Shown here: in pieces, positions 25,637 through 34,594 of the stretch | Layout: every line of letters begins with the position of its first letter | Numbering within the stretch: position 1 is the stretch's first letter | DNA from: Paenibacillus sp. CF384 | GTDB lineage: Bacteria > Bacillota > Bacilli > Paenibacillales > Paenibacillaceae | Reading direction: 5' to 3' | Assembly: GCF_900106745.1 (NCBI RefSeq) | Contig: NZ_FNNV01000001.1 | Location: 310,001-374,000 of the forward strand | DNA: 64,000 bases | Position numbers and translations under genes: made by a program | The notes under the pieces: generated by a model | The model's database searches: none | Seen by the model: the letters and a program-made list of their open reading frames with translations, nothing else | Told to the model about the DNA's origin: nothing

Positions 25637-25667
25637 CGTTTTCACCTACGCACGCTGAGATTTCCTT

Positions 25668-25696
25668 TATTATGCCTTTCTGTATCTCGATTTACA
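25668..25696 (-). promoter_or_regulatory. Candidate sigma-G promoter of the first ger operon
   Basis: On the minus strand TGTAAA, 16 bases, then CATAATA, compared with the sigma-G pattern TGAATA and CATACTA (usual spacing 17-18). It lies about 30 bases before the gerA start. Ger operons are known sigma-G targets in Bacillus. Confidence 0.35.
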
Positions 25697-25824
25697 CTAA
25701 CTATTGATGTGCAATGGAGATAAAGAAGCATTTCAAGTGGTCTATAGGCAAAGTATGTTAATGAAGTGTATGCGGCGCTGACATCTGTATAAAATACGGG
25801 TTTTGTGAAGTAGTACTATAGTAG

Positions 25825-25844
25825 AAAAAGCCCCAGGGCTTTTC
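25825..25844 (-). terminator. Short hairpin downstream of tetR
   Basis: AAAAGCC-CCAG-GGCTTTT, located 60 bases past the TetR stop on the minus strand. Short stem, so modest confidence. Confidence 0.4.
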
Positions 25845-25904
25845 CGCGGCCTTTTTGGCTATGCTTTTGGCTTGGATTATTCTTTGTGTCTTATTTCTTT
25901 AGAT

Positions 25905-26558
25905 CTATTTTTTCTCTTCACTTTCTAAGTTTCTAATTTCAGTTACAGTTTTACTTTCCCCGGATCCAAAATTCCTCAATCCATTGAACGCCATCCAGAT
26001 AAGTCCGTTAATTTTGTCCGCTGTAAATAATTCACCTGAAACTAACAAACGATAAAATAACGGCCCGTAAATCAAATCAATACTGGAATTCACATCCAGT
26101 TCATGACTGAGTTCGCCGCGACTAATGCCTCTGGTCAAAATCATCGCAGATTCCATGCGTCTTGGTTTTACATAATACTCTCGGTATATTTGCATCAACG
26201 ATTCATCCATTTGGCCTTGGCCGATCAATTCTGTGATGATGTTTCCTTCTTTACTTTCCATAAATAAAGCCAAATTGCTTGCATGGATTCTAATATCTTC
26301 CATAACAGAACCTGTATCCGGTATCGGCATCTGATTGGCTGCTGCTTCGAAGAAACCGTCCGCCACGACAGCTGCTTTGTTCGGCCACCATTTGTAGATG
26401 GTCGCTTTGCTTACGCCTGCCTGCTTTGCGATTTTCTCGACTGTCACAGCCTCATAACCGCATTCGAGCAGCAGCTCATAAGCAACAGCTAATATGGATT
26501 GCTGCAGCTTTACATTTCTGGGGCGCCCTTTTTGTGCCAATTCAATTCCTTCTTTCAT
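25905..26558 (-). CDS. TetR-family transcriptional repressor
   Basis: A 217-residue regulator. The N-terminal HTH is clear: ILAVAYELLLECGYEAVTVE, then IAKQAGVSKATIYKWWPNK. The C-terminal half resembles TetR_C_11-type domains (IPDTGSVMEDIRIHASNLA...). It is divergent from an MFS exporter, with two palindromic sites in the 133-base intergenic region, one on its own -35 (TTGTAA at 26598-26593, 16 bases, TATACT). Autorepression and control of the exporter is the natural reading. The ATG at 26558 has a weak AAAGGA signal; a TTG seven codons in is an alternative. Confidence 0.88.
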   Translation of the reverse strand: MKEGIELAQKGRPRNVKLQQSILAVAYELLLECGYEAVTVEKIAKQAGVSKATIYKWWPNKAAVVADGFFEAAANQMPIPDTGSVMEDIRIHASNLALFMESKEGNIITELIGQGQMDESLMQIYREYYVKPRRMESAMILTRGISRGELSHELDVNSSIDLIYGPLFYRLLVSGELFTADKINGLIWMAFNGLRNFGSGESKTVTEIRNLESEEKK

Positions 26559-26588
26559 TCCTTTGCCTTCAGTATATAGGAAATCGAC

Positions 26589-26617
26589 GTATTTACAAAA
26601 CGCAGCGTTCAGTATAT
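26589..26617. promoter_or_regulatory. Candidate TetR operator 2 (overlaps tetR -35)
   Basis: Core AAAACG-CAG-CGTTCA, sharing the AACG-N3-CGTT centre with the longer palindrome at 26636-26662. It overlaps the putative tetR -35 element. Confidence 0.5.
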
Positions 26618-26635
26618 ATTGATTACCACATATTC

Positions 26636-26662
26636 ATTAAGTAAACGCTCCGTTCACTTAAT
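26636..26662. promoter_or_regulatory. Candidate TetR operator 1 (MFS side)
   Basis: ATTAAGTAAACG-CTC-CGTTCACTTAAT is a 27-base palindrome with one mismatched pair, centred between the divergent genes 30 bases before the MFS start. Confidence 0.7.
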
Positions 26663-26691
26663 ACAAATTATAGAGAGGAACATCCATTAAC

Positions 26692-27903
26692 ATGAGTAGC
26701 AAGGCTGCTTCAAAGCAACAAAACAATATCACAACAGCGATGATGGTTATCTTGGCTGTCGCTTGCGGTTTAGTCGTAGCTAATCTTTATTATTCGCAGA
26801 CACTGGTTGGTCCCATTAGCAAGGCGCTCGGTCTAGCGCCAGGTGTTGCCGGTTTAATCGTAACTTTAACGCAAATCGGTTATGTGACCGGTCTGCTCTT
26901 CATTGTTCCGCTCAGCGATAGGCTTGAGAATCGCCGGCTCATCGTGAGTTTACTCTTCGTTGTTGTCTTGGCATTAATTCTGGCTGCTGTATCTCCCGGA
27001 GCAGTAATCTTCCTGACAGCTGCCTTGTTGATCGGATCCGGTTCTGTAGTAGCGCAAATTCTAGTCCCTCTAGCTGCGTCTATGTCAAGTGAACAGCAGC
27101 GCGGCCGCGTTGTCGGGAACGTCATGAGCGGACTTCTGCTTGGAATAATGCTAGCCCGTCCGATTTCCAGTCTTGTTGCTGGACTTTGGGGATGGCGGAC
27201 GATATTCGTATTATCAGCTATTCTCATGGCGTTATTAGCTCTTATGCTGACACGAGCGCTGCCAACGAGGTACCCGGAAAGCAAATTAAGCTATTTCCAA
27301 CTCGTTGGTTCCTTAATTGGTTTATTAAAAATTTACCCGATTCTACGTCGTCGTGCCTTCTACCAGGCATGTCTGTTCGGATCATTCAGCTTATTCTGGA
27401 CCACCGTTCCACTCCGATTAGTCGATGAGTATGAAATGTCTCAACGAGGGATCGCATTATTTGCCTTAGTTGGAGTGGCCGGAGCTATAGCCGCACCAAT
27501 TGGTGGCAGATGGGCAGACAAAGGTTTTACCAAAATCATTACCGCATCCGCCATCATAACTGCGATCGCGTCTTTCCTGCTCATTGCTATTGTTCATGAC
27601 AAATCGCATCTATCGCTCGGGTTGCTATTCCTAGTGGCGATTACGCTGGATATGGCCGTTTCCGCTAATCTGGTAACCAGTCAGAGGATCATTTATTCAC
27701 TCGGAAATGAAGCACGCGGTAGGCTGAACGGATTGTTTATGGCTATTTTCTTCATTGGCGGAGCGTTCGGATCATTCTTAGGCGGATTATCTTACGCTCA
27801 TGGCGGTTGGGTATGGAGTACATGTGTAGGTGGAGCATTTCCTTTCTTGGCCTTCCTATTTTTCTTAACGGAACCCAAGTCGAGAAAGAAGCGAGCTTCA
27901 TAA
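26692..27903 (+). CDS. MFS transporter (drug/metabolite exporter, 12 TM)
   Basis: A 403-residue major facilitator with about twelve membrane segments. Motif A-like VPLSDRLENRRL is at about 70-81 and GGRWADKGFTK follows segment 7 in the second half; PISSLVAGLWGWRTIF sits at segment 5. This layout fits the YnfM/AraJ-like efflux branch. It is divergent from the TetR gene, which probably represses it and responds to its substrate. The RBS GAGAGGA is thirteen bases before ATG. It ends at the strong terminator 27914. Confidence 0.85.
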   Translation: MSSKAASKQQNNITTAMMVILAVACGLVVANLYYSQTLVGPISKALGLAPGVAGLIVTLTQIGYVTGLLFIVPLSDRLENRRLIVSLLFVVVLALILAAVSPGAVIFLTAALLIGSGSVVAQILVPLAASMSSEQQRGRVVGNVMSGLLLGIMLARPISSLVAGLWGWRTIFVLSAILMALLALMLTRALPTRYPESKLSYFQLVGSLIGLLKIYPILRRRAFYQACLFGSFSLFWTTVPLRLVDEYEMSQRGIALFALVGVAGAIAAPIGGRWADKGFTKIITASAIITAIASFLLIAIVHDKSHLSLGLLFLVAITLDMAVSANLVTSQRIIYSLGNEARGRLNGLFMAIFFIGGAFGSFLGGLSYAHGGWVWSTCVGGAFPFLAFLFFLTEPKSRKKRAS

Positions 27904-27913
27904 CAATCAAACA

Positions 27914-27946
27914 AAAAAACTCTCGTTCAATCGAACGAGAGTTTTT
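27914..27946 (+). terminator. Intrinsic terminator of the MFS gene
   Basis: AAAAACTCTCGTTC-AATC-GAACGAGAGTTTTT, a fourteen-pair stem with A/T flanks; may work in both directions. Confidence 0.9.
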
Positions 27947-27970
27947 CATTTCAGCGACACAACCACAACT

Positions 27971-28000
27971 TGGTTTACTTAACTATAGTTATGTAAACCA
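27971..28000. repeat. 30-base palindrome between convergent genes
   Basis: TGGTTTACTTAACTATAGTT then ATGTAAACCA is self-complementary apart from one pair. It has no T tail and stands 24 bases past the MsrAB stop, so it may be a protein site or the second half of the MsrAB terminator. Confidence 0.6.
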
Positions 28001-28023
28001 TGCTGACTCCAATTCAAGTCCAC

Positions 28024-29010
28024 TTACACCGAATTCAGCAAATACCCATAACCCTCTTGCTCCATATCTTCCTTCGGAATGAAACGCAGCGACGCAGAGT
28101 TGATGCAATAACGCAGCTTGGTTGGTCCTGGTCCATCATTAAACACATGACCCAAATGCGAATCCGCATTCACGCTTCGTACTTCCGTACGAATCATGCG
28201 GTGGCTCAAATCCTGCTTTTCTTTCACATTGCCGCCTACAAGCGGTTTGGTAAAGCTAGGCCATCCGCAGTGCGCATCGAATTTATCCGCCGAACTGAAC
28301 AGCGGTTCTCCGGATACGATATCCACGTAAATTCCTTCTCCGTTAAAATCCCAATATTCATTCTCGAAAGGCGCTTCAGTCCCGTTATTCTGAGTGACTT
28401 CATACTGAATCGGCGTCAGCTTCTCGCGTCTTGCTTCACGATCGGCCTTCGTATTCCAGGCGTTCTTAATGAACGAATCACGGCCGGAACCTTCACGGTA
28501 CAACCGATAACGAAGCGGATTCTTGTGATGGTAGCCTTGGTGATAGTCCTCAGCCGGATAAAATGGCGTTGCTGCAACGATTTCGGTTGCAATCGGCTTA
28601 TCGAAGCGACCACTTTGTCCGAGTTCACTCTTGGATCGCTCCGCAATCACGCGCTGCTCTTCACTATGATAGAAGATCGCCGTCCGGTACGAATTACCGC
28701 GGTCATGGAATTGACCACCGGCATCTGTCGGGTCGATTTGTCTCCAATACACATCAAGCAATTTCTCATAGGGAAATATGGAGGGATCGAATGTAATTTG
28801 AACCACTTCAGCGTGTCCGGTCGTTTCGGAACACACTTCTTCATAGGTTGGGTTCTCCGTATGACCGCCCATATAACCGGAAATCACGCTGATAATTCCG
28901 GGCTGCTCCTCGAAAGGAGTCACCATACACCAGAAACAGCCACCAGCGAAGGTTGCTTGTTCCATATTGCTCGAAGATTCGTTATTCGTTGTATTCACTT
29001 GATCTGCCAT
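28024..29010 (-). CDS. msrAB: Bifunctional peptide-methionine sulfoxide reductase MsrA-MsrB
   Basis: A 328-residue fusion. Residues about 17-175 are MsrA with the active site GGCFWC (Cys 25) and GYMGG...PTYEEVCS...HAE. Residues about 185-320 are MsrB with [18 protein letters not shown] and the catalytic Cys in [11 protein letters not shown]; the zinc CxxC pairs are absent ([12 protein letters not shown]), as in many fused MsrBs. It reduces both sulfoxide epimers of oxidised protein methionine. ATG 29010 follows AAAGGGG; a second in-frame Met at residue 16 starts exactly at the MsrA domain. Confidence 0.93.
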   Translation of the reverse strand: MADQVNTTNNESSSNMEQATFAGGCFWCMVTPFEEQPGIISVISGYMGGHTENPTYEEVCSETTGHAEVVQITFDPSIFPYEKLLDVYWRQIDPTDAGGQFHDRGNSYRTAIFYHSEEQRVIAERSKSELGQSGRFDKPIATEIVAATPFYPAEDYHQGYHHKNPLRYRLYREGSGRDSFIKNAWNTKADREARREKLTPIQYEVTQNNGTEAPFENEYWDFNGEGIYVDIVSGEPLFSSADKFDAHCGWPSFTKPLVGGNVKEKQDLSHRMIRTEVRSVNADSHLGHVFNDGPGPTKLRYCINSASLRFIPKEDMEQEGYGYLLNSV

Positions 29011-29263
29011 GTCCAGGAATCCCCTTTCACAATGTCGATTTTACTCTGTTTCTATCATATCAAAGCCAGGCTTTCATTCCAAACGACGCCGTTCTCATTT
29101 ATCCGCCTTCAAACATGAGAAATTTCTCACGTAATTCTCATAAAGACGGATATCGCTTTAAAACACTCACAGTTGACTCCTAATGGTGCAAAAAGGGTGT
29201 TTTGGAATGTGTTATAGTGTGTAAAGACAAATGGCACCTTGAAGAGCTGGAGGGAATAAACAG

Positions 29264-29749
29264 ATGATAGCAACTAACAAACGTTTACTCAAGAGCATCC
29301 TAAGTGTGAGCCTTTGCGCCACGGTTGGATTTACTGCACTTTCACTAAGCACGGCAACACAAGCAAGCGCTGCAACGGAGAAGTCGAAGGAATTGATCAC
29401 TTATGGTGAGAAATACATAGGTACTCCTTATCTATACGGTGCGATCCCTTATATGACTAATGCATTCGATTGCTCGTCGTTTACCCAATATGTATATGAT
29501 AATTTCGATATTTCTCTTCCACGCTCATCTTCCGATCAATCAGCGAAGGGCAAGAAGATAAGCAAAGGCTACTTAAGTGTAGGAGACCTGGTCTTCTTCA
29601 ACACCAATGGAATCGGTATTAGCCATGTTGCAATCTATGCCGGAGATAATAAGATTTTGCATAGTGCCGGTAAAAGTGTGAAGATCTCCGATATGTCGAC
29701 AGGCTATTGGAAGAAATCTTTCGTTACGGCAAGACGCGTCCTCAGTTAA
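29264..29749 (+). CDS. Secreted NlpC/P60 cell-wall endopeptidase
   Basis: A 161-residue exported hydrolase. The signal peptide is residues 1-36 (ILSVSLCATVGFTALSLS, TQASA). The C40 domain has catalytic Cys in NAFDCSSFTQYVYD, the His in GISHVAIYAGD, and a downstream ILHSAGKS. It cleaves peptidoglycan stem peptides (gamma-D-Glu to diamino acid). No SH3, LysM or SLH anchor is present, so it is probably released or ionically bound. RBS TGGAGGG; monocistronic, with a terminator at 29756. Confidence 0.9.
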   Translation: MIATNKRLLKSILSVSLCATVGFTALSLSTATQASAATEKSKELITYGEKYIGTPYLYGAIPYMTNAFDCSSFTQYVYDNFDISLPRSSSDQSAKGKKISKGYLSVGDLVFFNTNGIGISHVAIYAGDNKILHSAGKSVKISDMSTGYWKKSFVTARRVLS

Positions 29750-29755
29750 CCAAAG

Positions 29756-29816
29756 AAAGAGCCCGTTAAGATGGTATACGGAATCGGTCCGCATCTCCTC
29801 TTATCAGGCTCTTTTT
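29756..29816 (+). terminator. Terminator after the NlpC/P60 gene
   Basis: AAAGAGCC pairs with GGCTCTTT across a long loop with inner complementarity (GATG/CATC), followed by TTTTT. Confidence 0.6.
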
Positions 29817-29838
29817 CATTCCTACTAACCAAATCGAT

Positions 29839-30402
29839 CTAGACTCGGAACAACCCATAACCATCGAATTGCACGATCGGTTCTTTGTCTTCCTTCAAAC
29901 CTTCGCCTTGACCATGCAGCGCTACATCGACCAACCACTTCGTGAACCCAGCCACATTCATCGTTTCCATCTCTTGCAAGCTGTAGAAGCCTGCAGCATC
30001 AACTTCGACACCATCCGGAACCGGCTCGCCGGATATATAATCCATTGCAAATGCAAGATAGACATTATGAATGTTTCTTGGATGATCGCGGACGGCAACG
30101 ATATTGCGAACCTCTGCCTCAACGCCGGCTTCTTCCATTACTTCGCGCTTAATCGTTTCATGAATGAGCTCATGCTGTTCAATGTAGCCGCCGGGATTCG
30201 TCCAATACCCTTTGCCCGGTTCTTGAGCTCGGCGAACAAGAAGTACCTTCTCGCTTCGCACAACCAAGGCGCCGACACCGACACTGTAATTACCCCAATG
30301 CACGAAATTGCAATCCTCAGCCGTGCATGCTTTCCGAGGCGTACCATCTACATCTCTGACTTCAAGCGGAGCTCCACAAGTTAAACAATAATTAATCCCC
30401 AT
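29839..30402 (-). CDS. NUDIX hydrolase with zinc ribbon
   Basis: About 187 residues. An N-terminal ribbon (CLTCGAPLE then KACTAEDC, about 6-32) precedes a Nudix domain with the box GGYIEQHELIHE then TIKREVMEEAGVEAE. This arrangement resembles NudC/NADH-pyrophosphatase-like or ADP-ribose pyrophosphatase proteins of Firmicutes. It probably hydrolyses a nucleoside diphosphate derivative; the substrate is unknown. The open frame reaches 30444, but ATG 30402 has GGGAGAG eight bases upstream and begins MGINYCLTCG, the expected N-terminus. Confidence 0.85.
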   Translation of the reverse strand: MGINYCLTCGAPLEVRDVDGTPRKACTAEDCNFVHWGNYSVGVGALVVRSEKVLLVRRAQEPGKGYWTNPGGYIEQHELIHETIKREVMEEAGVEAEVRNIVAVRDHPRNIHNVYLAFAMDYISGEPVPDGVEVDAAGFYSLQEMETMNVAGFTKWLVDVALHGQGEGLKEDKEPIVQFDGYGLFRV

Positions 30403-30552
30403 TAATGAACTCTCCCGAATTGTCCGATATTGAATTGCCATCATTCGAGCTGCAAAGAGATGTCCATATCCTCATTCAGCTTCGTTAATCATAGCGCCAG
30501 TCGGTCAAGAGTTCAATAGGTTCAAGAGGATCCTTTCGAAAGTCTCCCCTTA

Positions 30553-31974
30553 TTATTGCTGCTTCACCGTTACCGTGAACACTTTCACATCGCCAATGCC
30601 GTTATGGCTTACAAAAGCGGTCAAATTCACGGAAATATCACCTTGACCATGTGCGGGACGGTGCAGAACCGTTCCGTTGTCTGACAACACCGCGGTGTTG
30701 CTCGAATACCAAATGACAGAGCTGCCGTAGTAGCCCTTAGAAGGAAGTCCGAGCGGCTTCGTGACATAGCCGGCATTGTCGGAATCTTTATAAGTAATCG
30801 CCAGATCAGCTTTATCTGCAGCGACCTTCTCCGTACTCGTATACTCAGCCTTCACGGTCAACGTAAACTGTTTCACATCGACTGCCGATCCGCTTGTGAT
30901 TACGGCTGACACAAGAACGAAGGTATCACCTGTACTCGCCGCTGGACGGTGAAGCGTTTTGCCGTCATCGGACAATACGGCAGTTGAACTCGACATCCAT
31001 TTAATCGAAGAACCGTTCACGCCGTAAGCTGGAAATGCATCGACCGGACGGGTTACACGGCCAGCAGAGTCTGATCCGCCAAAATCAATTTGAAGCGCTG
31101 CTTTATCCGCCGCAACTCGTTGTGCATCAGGCATTTGTTCTTTGACCTTGACGATGAATACCTTCGTTTCTTTATAGCTTCCGGATCTGATTTGTGCCGT
31201 AAATATGACTATTGTGCTGCCAGAGCCTGTCGGTGGTCGAACTACTCTCTTACCGTCATTGGAAATAACGGAAGGCATCGTCGATTCCCAAGTCACTGTT
31301 GAGCCGTTTACACCTTTACTCGGAAGCTCTTTGAACGGTTGTGTAACACTATCGATGGTGTCAGAACCGCCGAATACGATCGACAATGCGGCATAATCCT
31401 TCTTCACTCGATCGATATCGGACATTACCGGTGCAGTAGATTTGATAATGATTCGGAACGTCTTGGTTGTTTGAGCGTTACCATAGCGAATAGTTGCCGT
31501 CATATCGATTGCAACATCATTGTAATCAGGACGATTAAGCAGTAATCCATTACTCGCTAAGATTGAAGGATTGCTGGAAGTCCAAGTTATAGCAGAACCG
31601 TTCTTACCTTTGGAACTAAGAATGATAGGTAATGTTACGGATTTAGCATTGTCATTGCCAATGAATTGAATAGACAGCGCGTTCTTGTCAGCATTCACTT
31701 TCGCAAGGTCTTTCTGATACGTGCTGTCGCCATTAGTACCAGACTCACATTCCGCTTTGAAGTTTGCAATCATTCGTTTGAGAATTGCACGTGTGCGCTC
31801 ATTCTTTACTTTAACCAGTACGGCATTCAGGCGATTTACAGCATCTTTACAAGACTGCAGTTGCTGCTGGCGACTATCGTTGCCACTTCCGTGGCTATTC
31901 CCATGTGCGAGTGCGGTGCTGCTGCCAAGTAGACACATGGAAAGGACAAGCATGATTACTGTCCACTTCTTCAT
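30553..31974 (-). CDS. Secreted protein with four atrophied bacterial Ig repeats
   Basis: A 473-residue exported protein. The signal peptide is about 1-23 (VIMLVLSMCLLGSSTALA), then a His/Ser-rich stretch and a helical region (residues 35-75). Four tandem repeats of about 90 residues follow, each with aDKaaLsI-f-gsDna-sVT-P..LPskG-nGSsv-W-Ss...vlsdnGk.lhRP, the atrophied/Big_20-type Ig-like domain. There is no SLH or LPXTG anchor. It is likely a surface adhesion or structural protein. RBS GGGAGAGAGG; monocistronic. Confidence 0.8.
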   Translation of the reverse strand: MKKWTVIMLVLSMCLLGSSTALAHGNSHGSGNDSRQQQLQSCKDAVNRLNAVLVKVKNERTRAILKRMIANFKAECESGTNGDSTYQKDLAKVNADKNALSIQFIGNDNAKSVTLPIILSSKGKNGSAITWTSSNPSILASNGLLLNRPDYNDVAIDMTATIRYGNAQTTKTFRIIIKSTAPVMSDIDRVKKDYAALSIVFGGSDTIDSVTQPFKELPSKGVNGSTVTWESTMPSVISNDGKRVVRPPTGSGSTIVIFTAQIRSGSYKETKVFIVKVKEQMPDAQRVAADKAALQIDFGGSDSAGRVTRPVDAFPAYGVNGSSIKWMSSSTAVLSDDGKTLHRPAASTGDTFVLVSAVITSGSAVDVKQFTLTVKAEYTSTEKVAADKADLAITYKDSDNAGYVTKPLGLPSKGYYGSSVIWYSSNTAVLSDNGTVLHRPAHGQGDISVNLTAFVSHNGIGDVKVFTVTVKQQ

Positions 31975-32177
31975 GATCCTCTCTCCCTACACCATAAATT
32001 AGTGAAAACGCTCACTACAGATACATTTCGTCGCCATGGGTATGTTTACGGGGGCCGTTTAGGAATAAATTTCATTTACTGTCGTTAACTGTATGGAAAT
32101 GGCGCATTTGCGACTCCGTCGTTTTCATCTACCCTTCTGACGGTAGATCTTCATCATTTGTTGCAGATAAATTGGCA

Positions 32178-32205
32178 TAAAAAAACCGCCTGCATAGGGC
32201 GGTTT
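32178..32205 (-). terminator. Intrinsic terminator of the SleB-like gene
   Basis: AAACCGCC-TGCATAG-GGCGGTTT with a seven-base A run (U tail on the minus strand). Confidence 0.85.
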
Positions 32206-32213
32206 GGCTTCGA

Positions 32214-32870
32214 TTAAATCGCGAAAACATGGCTTCCAATCTTCGTTGTCACTTTACGGGTGAGAATCCATTTCGATTTGGCAGTAATCGGATTGTAGTA
32301 ATACAGCGCTTCTTTTGTCGGATCCCATCCTCGAACTGCGTCCTTAGCGGCTAGGAATGCGGTATTGTTCGGCAGCAGCCAGTACTGACCGTCTGCTACA
32401 GCAGTGAAGGCATAGGGCTGCATGATCACTTCGGTTAAGTTCTTCGGAAACAGCGGCGATTTCAACCGATTCATGACGACTGCGCCTACAGCAACCTGAC
32501 CTTTATACACCTCACCACGCGCTTCCGAGTAAATAATACGGGCAAGCTTGGATAGCTCTGGCTTGTTAACCGAAAGCTTCTTCAGCTTTGCCCATGTTCG
32601 GGGACCGGCAATACCATCATGAGTTAAGCCGTTAGCACGCTGAAAGTTTGAAACTGCATTACGTGTCGACATGCCGTATGTGGTCGTGATTTTGTCTTTG
32701 TAGTAGCCGAGTGACTGCAATCGGAACTGTAGATCCGATACATCTCCGCCCTGACTTCCTGCTTTAAGTGTTGGTGCTGCTGCAGCATGTGCTTGGGTGC
32801 TGTACAACGAGCCTCCCGATAGAAGCACGAAGAACACTAGCGCTGCCGCGATTCTTTTGTGACTTACCAT
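32214..32870 (-). CDS. sleB: Spore cortex-lytic enzyme, SleB-like cell wall hydrolase
   Basis: About 218 residues. The signal peptide ends near THAAAAP-like sequence (SLYSTQAHAAA). A PG_binding_1 domain (VSDLQFRLQSLGYYKDKITTTYG then AVSNFQRANGLTHDGIAGP) is followed by the Hydrolase_2 domain, which has LARIIYSEARGEVYKGQVAVGAVVMNRL with the catalytic Glu. SleB is a lytic transglycosylase acting on muramic-lactam cortex during germination. No ypeB follows, so it could be a vegetative CwlJ/SleB paralogue. ATG 32870 has GGAGGGG nine bases upstream; the open frame extends to 32918 without an RBS. Confidence 0.85.
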   Translation of the reverse strand: MVSHKRIAAALVFFVLLSGGSLYSTQAHAAAAPTLKAGSQGGDVSDLQFRLQSLGYYKDKITTTYGMSTRNAVSNFQRANGLTHDGIAGPRTWAKLKKLSVNKPELSKLARIIYSEARGEVYKGQVAVGAVVMNRLKSPLFPKNLTEVIMQPYAFTAVADGQYWLLPNNTAFLAAKDAVRGWDPTKEALYYYNPITAKSKWILTRKVTTKIGSHVFAI

Positions 32871-33005
32871 GGTGTAGAAACCCCTCCATATCTTTTGGTA
32901 TGAGGCTGATTGTAACATGAATCAACGCCTGCCATACGGATTAAGGGGAAATTCTAATGAACTTAAAAATCTCTCATCCTATGCGAATTAGAACCGAAGA
33001 CTTGT

Positions 33006-33695
33006 TCACACTGTGGCTCTTCGCAGCAGCAAGTACGACGCGAATGACAAGCAAATCGCAAGTGGTAAGAGCATAACGGCGAACTGAACTGCAGAATGGT
33101 CACCGAGGAAATCGAAGATCGCAGACCACCAACCTAAATATTTAATGATATAAAGAATGACGGTCATCACAAGAACCGCAACAATTGAGAATACGTACAT
33201 CCCATTTCGTCCGTAACGACGATGAACGCTGGCACATAGAAAACCTGTCATATATAGCGAGATCATACACGAGAAGAAGATTACAAACTGCGCAAGGACA
33301 TTACCGTCCGAAACGTAGGGCAGATGGAAGAAAGACAACTGGACTCCCCAGCCCTCAATCACACTTCCTTCAATATAAGAAAGCACGCATAAGATGACAG
33401 AAATCGCAGCGCTAAGCAAGGAAATCATAAGCATCGAACCTAAGAAGAAATCCCGTCTTCTGACACTTAGTCCCAGTGCGAACGGGAACGTTTGTGACAA
33501 CGAAACAATGCCAATCACCATCATATAGATAAAGATCGATATCAGTCCGCCGGTGACGATCTGCTCATCCACAGGAAGGAAAGCGGCAATAAACAGGTTT
33601 ACAAAAAAGCTGGACAACAGAATGACCCAAGGCAGAATAAACCAGCCCCATTTGTCTCTTGCATACATTTTGACAACGTTTTGTACCATGTTCAT
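33006..33695 (-). CDS. ABC transporter membrane subunit
   Basis: A 229-residue protein with six hydrophobic segments and the short loop SVRRRDFFLGSML common in YtrC/ABC-2-like permeases. It overlaps the ATPase stop by four bases (ATGA), so the two are coupled, and it is third in an operon after a YtrA-type regulator. The set probably senses and relieves envelope stress or exports a peptide antibiotic; the substrate is unknown. Confidence 0.75.
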   Translation of the reverse strand: MNMVQNVVKMYARDKWGWFILPWVILLSSFFVNLFIAAFLPVDEQIVTGGLISIFIYMMVIGIVSLSQTFPFALGLSVRRRDFFLGSMLMISLLSAAISVILCVLSYIEGSVIEGWGVQLSFFHLPYVSDGNVLAQFVIFFSCMISLYMTGFLCASVHRRYGRNGMYVFSIVAVLVMTVILYIIKYLGWWSAIFDFLGDHSAVQFAVMLLPLAICLSFASYLLLRRATV

Positions 33696-34585
33696 CCTAG
33701 CTTCACCTCTTTACGCGTTTGATTGCTCGTCAGGTAGACAATTAACTGTTGGATCGTTACCGTTGATATGTCTAATCCCAGTGATTCTGCGGCCTTCTGA
33801 TCACTTGCCACTAAGCTGCCATAGATCGTCGCTGAGCGATATCCGCCCATCCCCTCACTGTGAATAACCTTCTTGTTAGAGGAGAAGGATTCGATTTTGG
33901 CTGCTGGACCAGTAACCGTATAAGCACGGCCACGAAGCGAATCGGCTTCCTCATTGAGCATCAATTTACCTTCATTAATGACAATGATGTGCTCCAGCAA
34001 TCGGCTGACTTCATCAATGAGATGTGTCGACAGAATGATTGTACGCGGATGGAGCGCATAGTCCTCCATCAGCCGATCGTAGAATATCGTCCGTGCAACA
34101 GCATCCAGTCCCAAGTAAGGCTCATCGAATATCGTGATCGGCGCGCGGCTGGCAAGGCCAACAATAATACCGACGGAAGACAGCATGCCCCGGGATAATT
34201 TCTTCACTCTGCGCTTCATGGGAAGCTTGAAATCCGCAACCAATTCACGAGCATAGGCGCCATCCCATTGGGGGAAAAATAAAGCAGCGGTCTCTAATAC
34301 ATCCACCACTTTGAAGTTATCCGGGTACTTCTGGCTCTCTTTGATAAAACAAATTTGACGCAGCACGCGATTGTTCTCGTACGGCTCTTCACCGAACACT
34401 TTAAGCTCACCGCTTGTTTGGAACAATTGCGCGGTTATCATATGCATGATGGTTGTTTTGCCTGCACCGTTGCGTCCAAGCAGCCCGTAGATCTTGTTCT
34501 CTTCAATACGGAAGCTGATATCATCGATTGCTTTGTCGTTCCCGAACATCTTCGTTAAGTGCTTCGCTTCAATAACGGTCTTCAT
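33692..34585 (-). CDS. ABC transporter ATP-binding protein
   Basis: A 297-residue ATPase with Walker A GLLGRNGAGKTT (about 34-45), signature KLSRGMLSSVG, Walker B ITIFDEPYLGLD and switch His in LSTHLIDE. The C-terminal 80 residues are an accessory domain of the CcmA/YtrB exporter type. Gene order regulator-ATPase-permease and the overlap with the permease indicate a YtrAB-like exporter or sensing module. RBS GAGGATGAG. Confidence 0.87.
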   Translation of the reverse strand: MKTVIEAKHLTKMFGNDKAIDDISFRIEENKIYGLLGRNGAGKTTIMHMITAQLFQTSGELKVFGEEPYENNRVLRQICFIKESQKYPDNFKVVDVLETAALFFPQWDGAYARELVADFKLPMKRRVKKLSRGMLSSVGIIVGLASRAPITIFDEPYLGLDAVARTIFYDRLMEDYALHPRTIILSTHLIDEVSRLLEHIIVINEGKLMLNEEADSLRGRAYTVTGPAAKIESFSSNKKVIHSEGMGGYRSATIYGSLVASDQKAAESLGLDISTVTIQQLIVYLTSNQTRKEVKLG

Positions 34586-34594
34586 AAGTCAAAC

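Noticed and set aside
28000-29118. 372-codon plus-strand open frame opposite msrAB
   Set aside because: The minus strand encodes an unmistakable MsrA-MsrB fusion; the plus frame is a codon-bias shadow with no RBS and no protein-like pattern.
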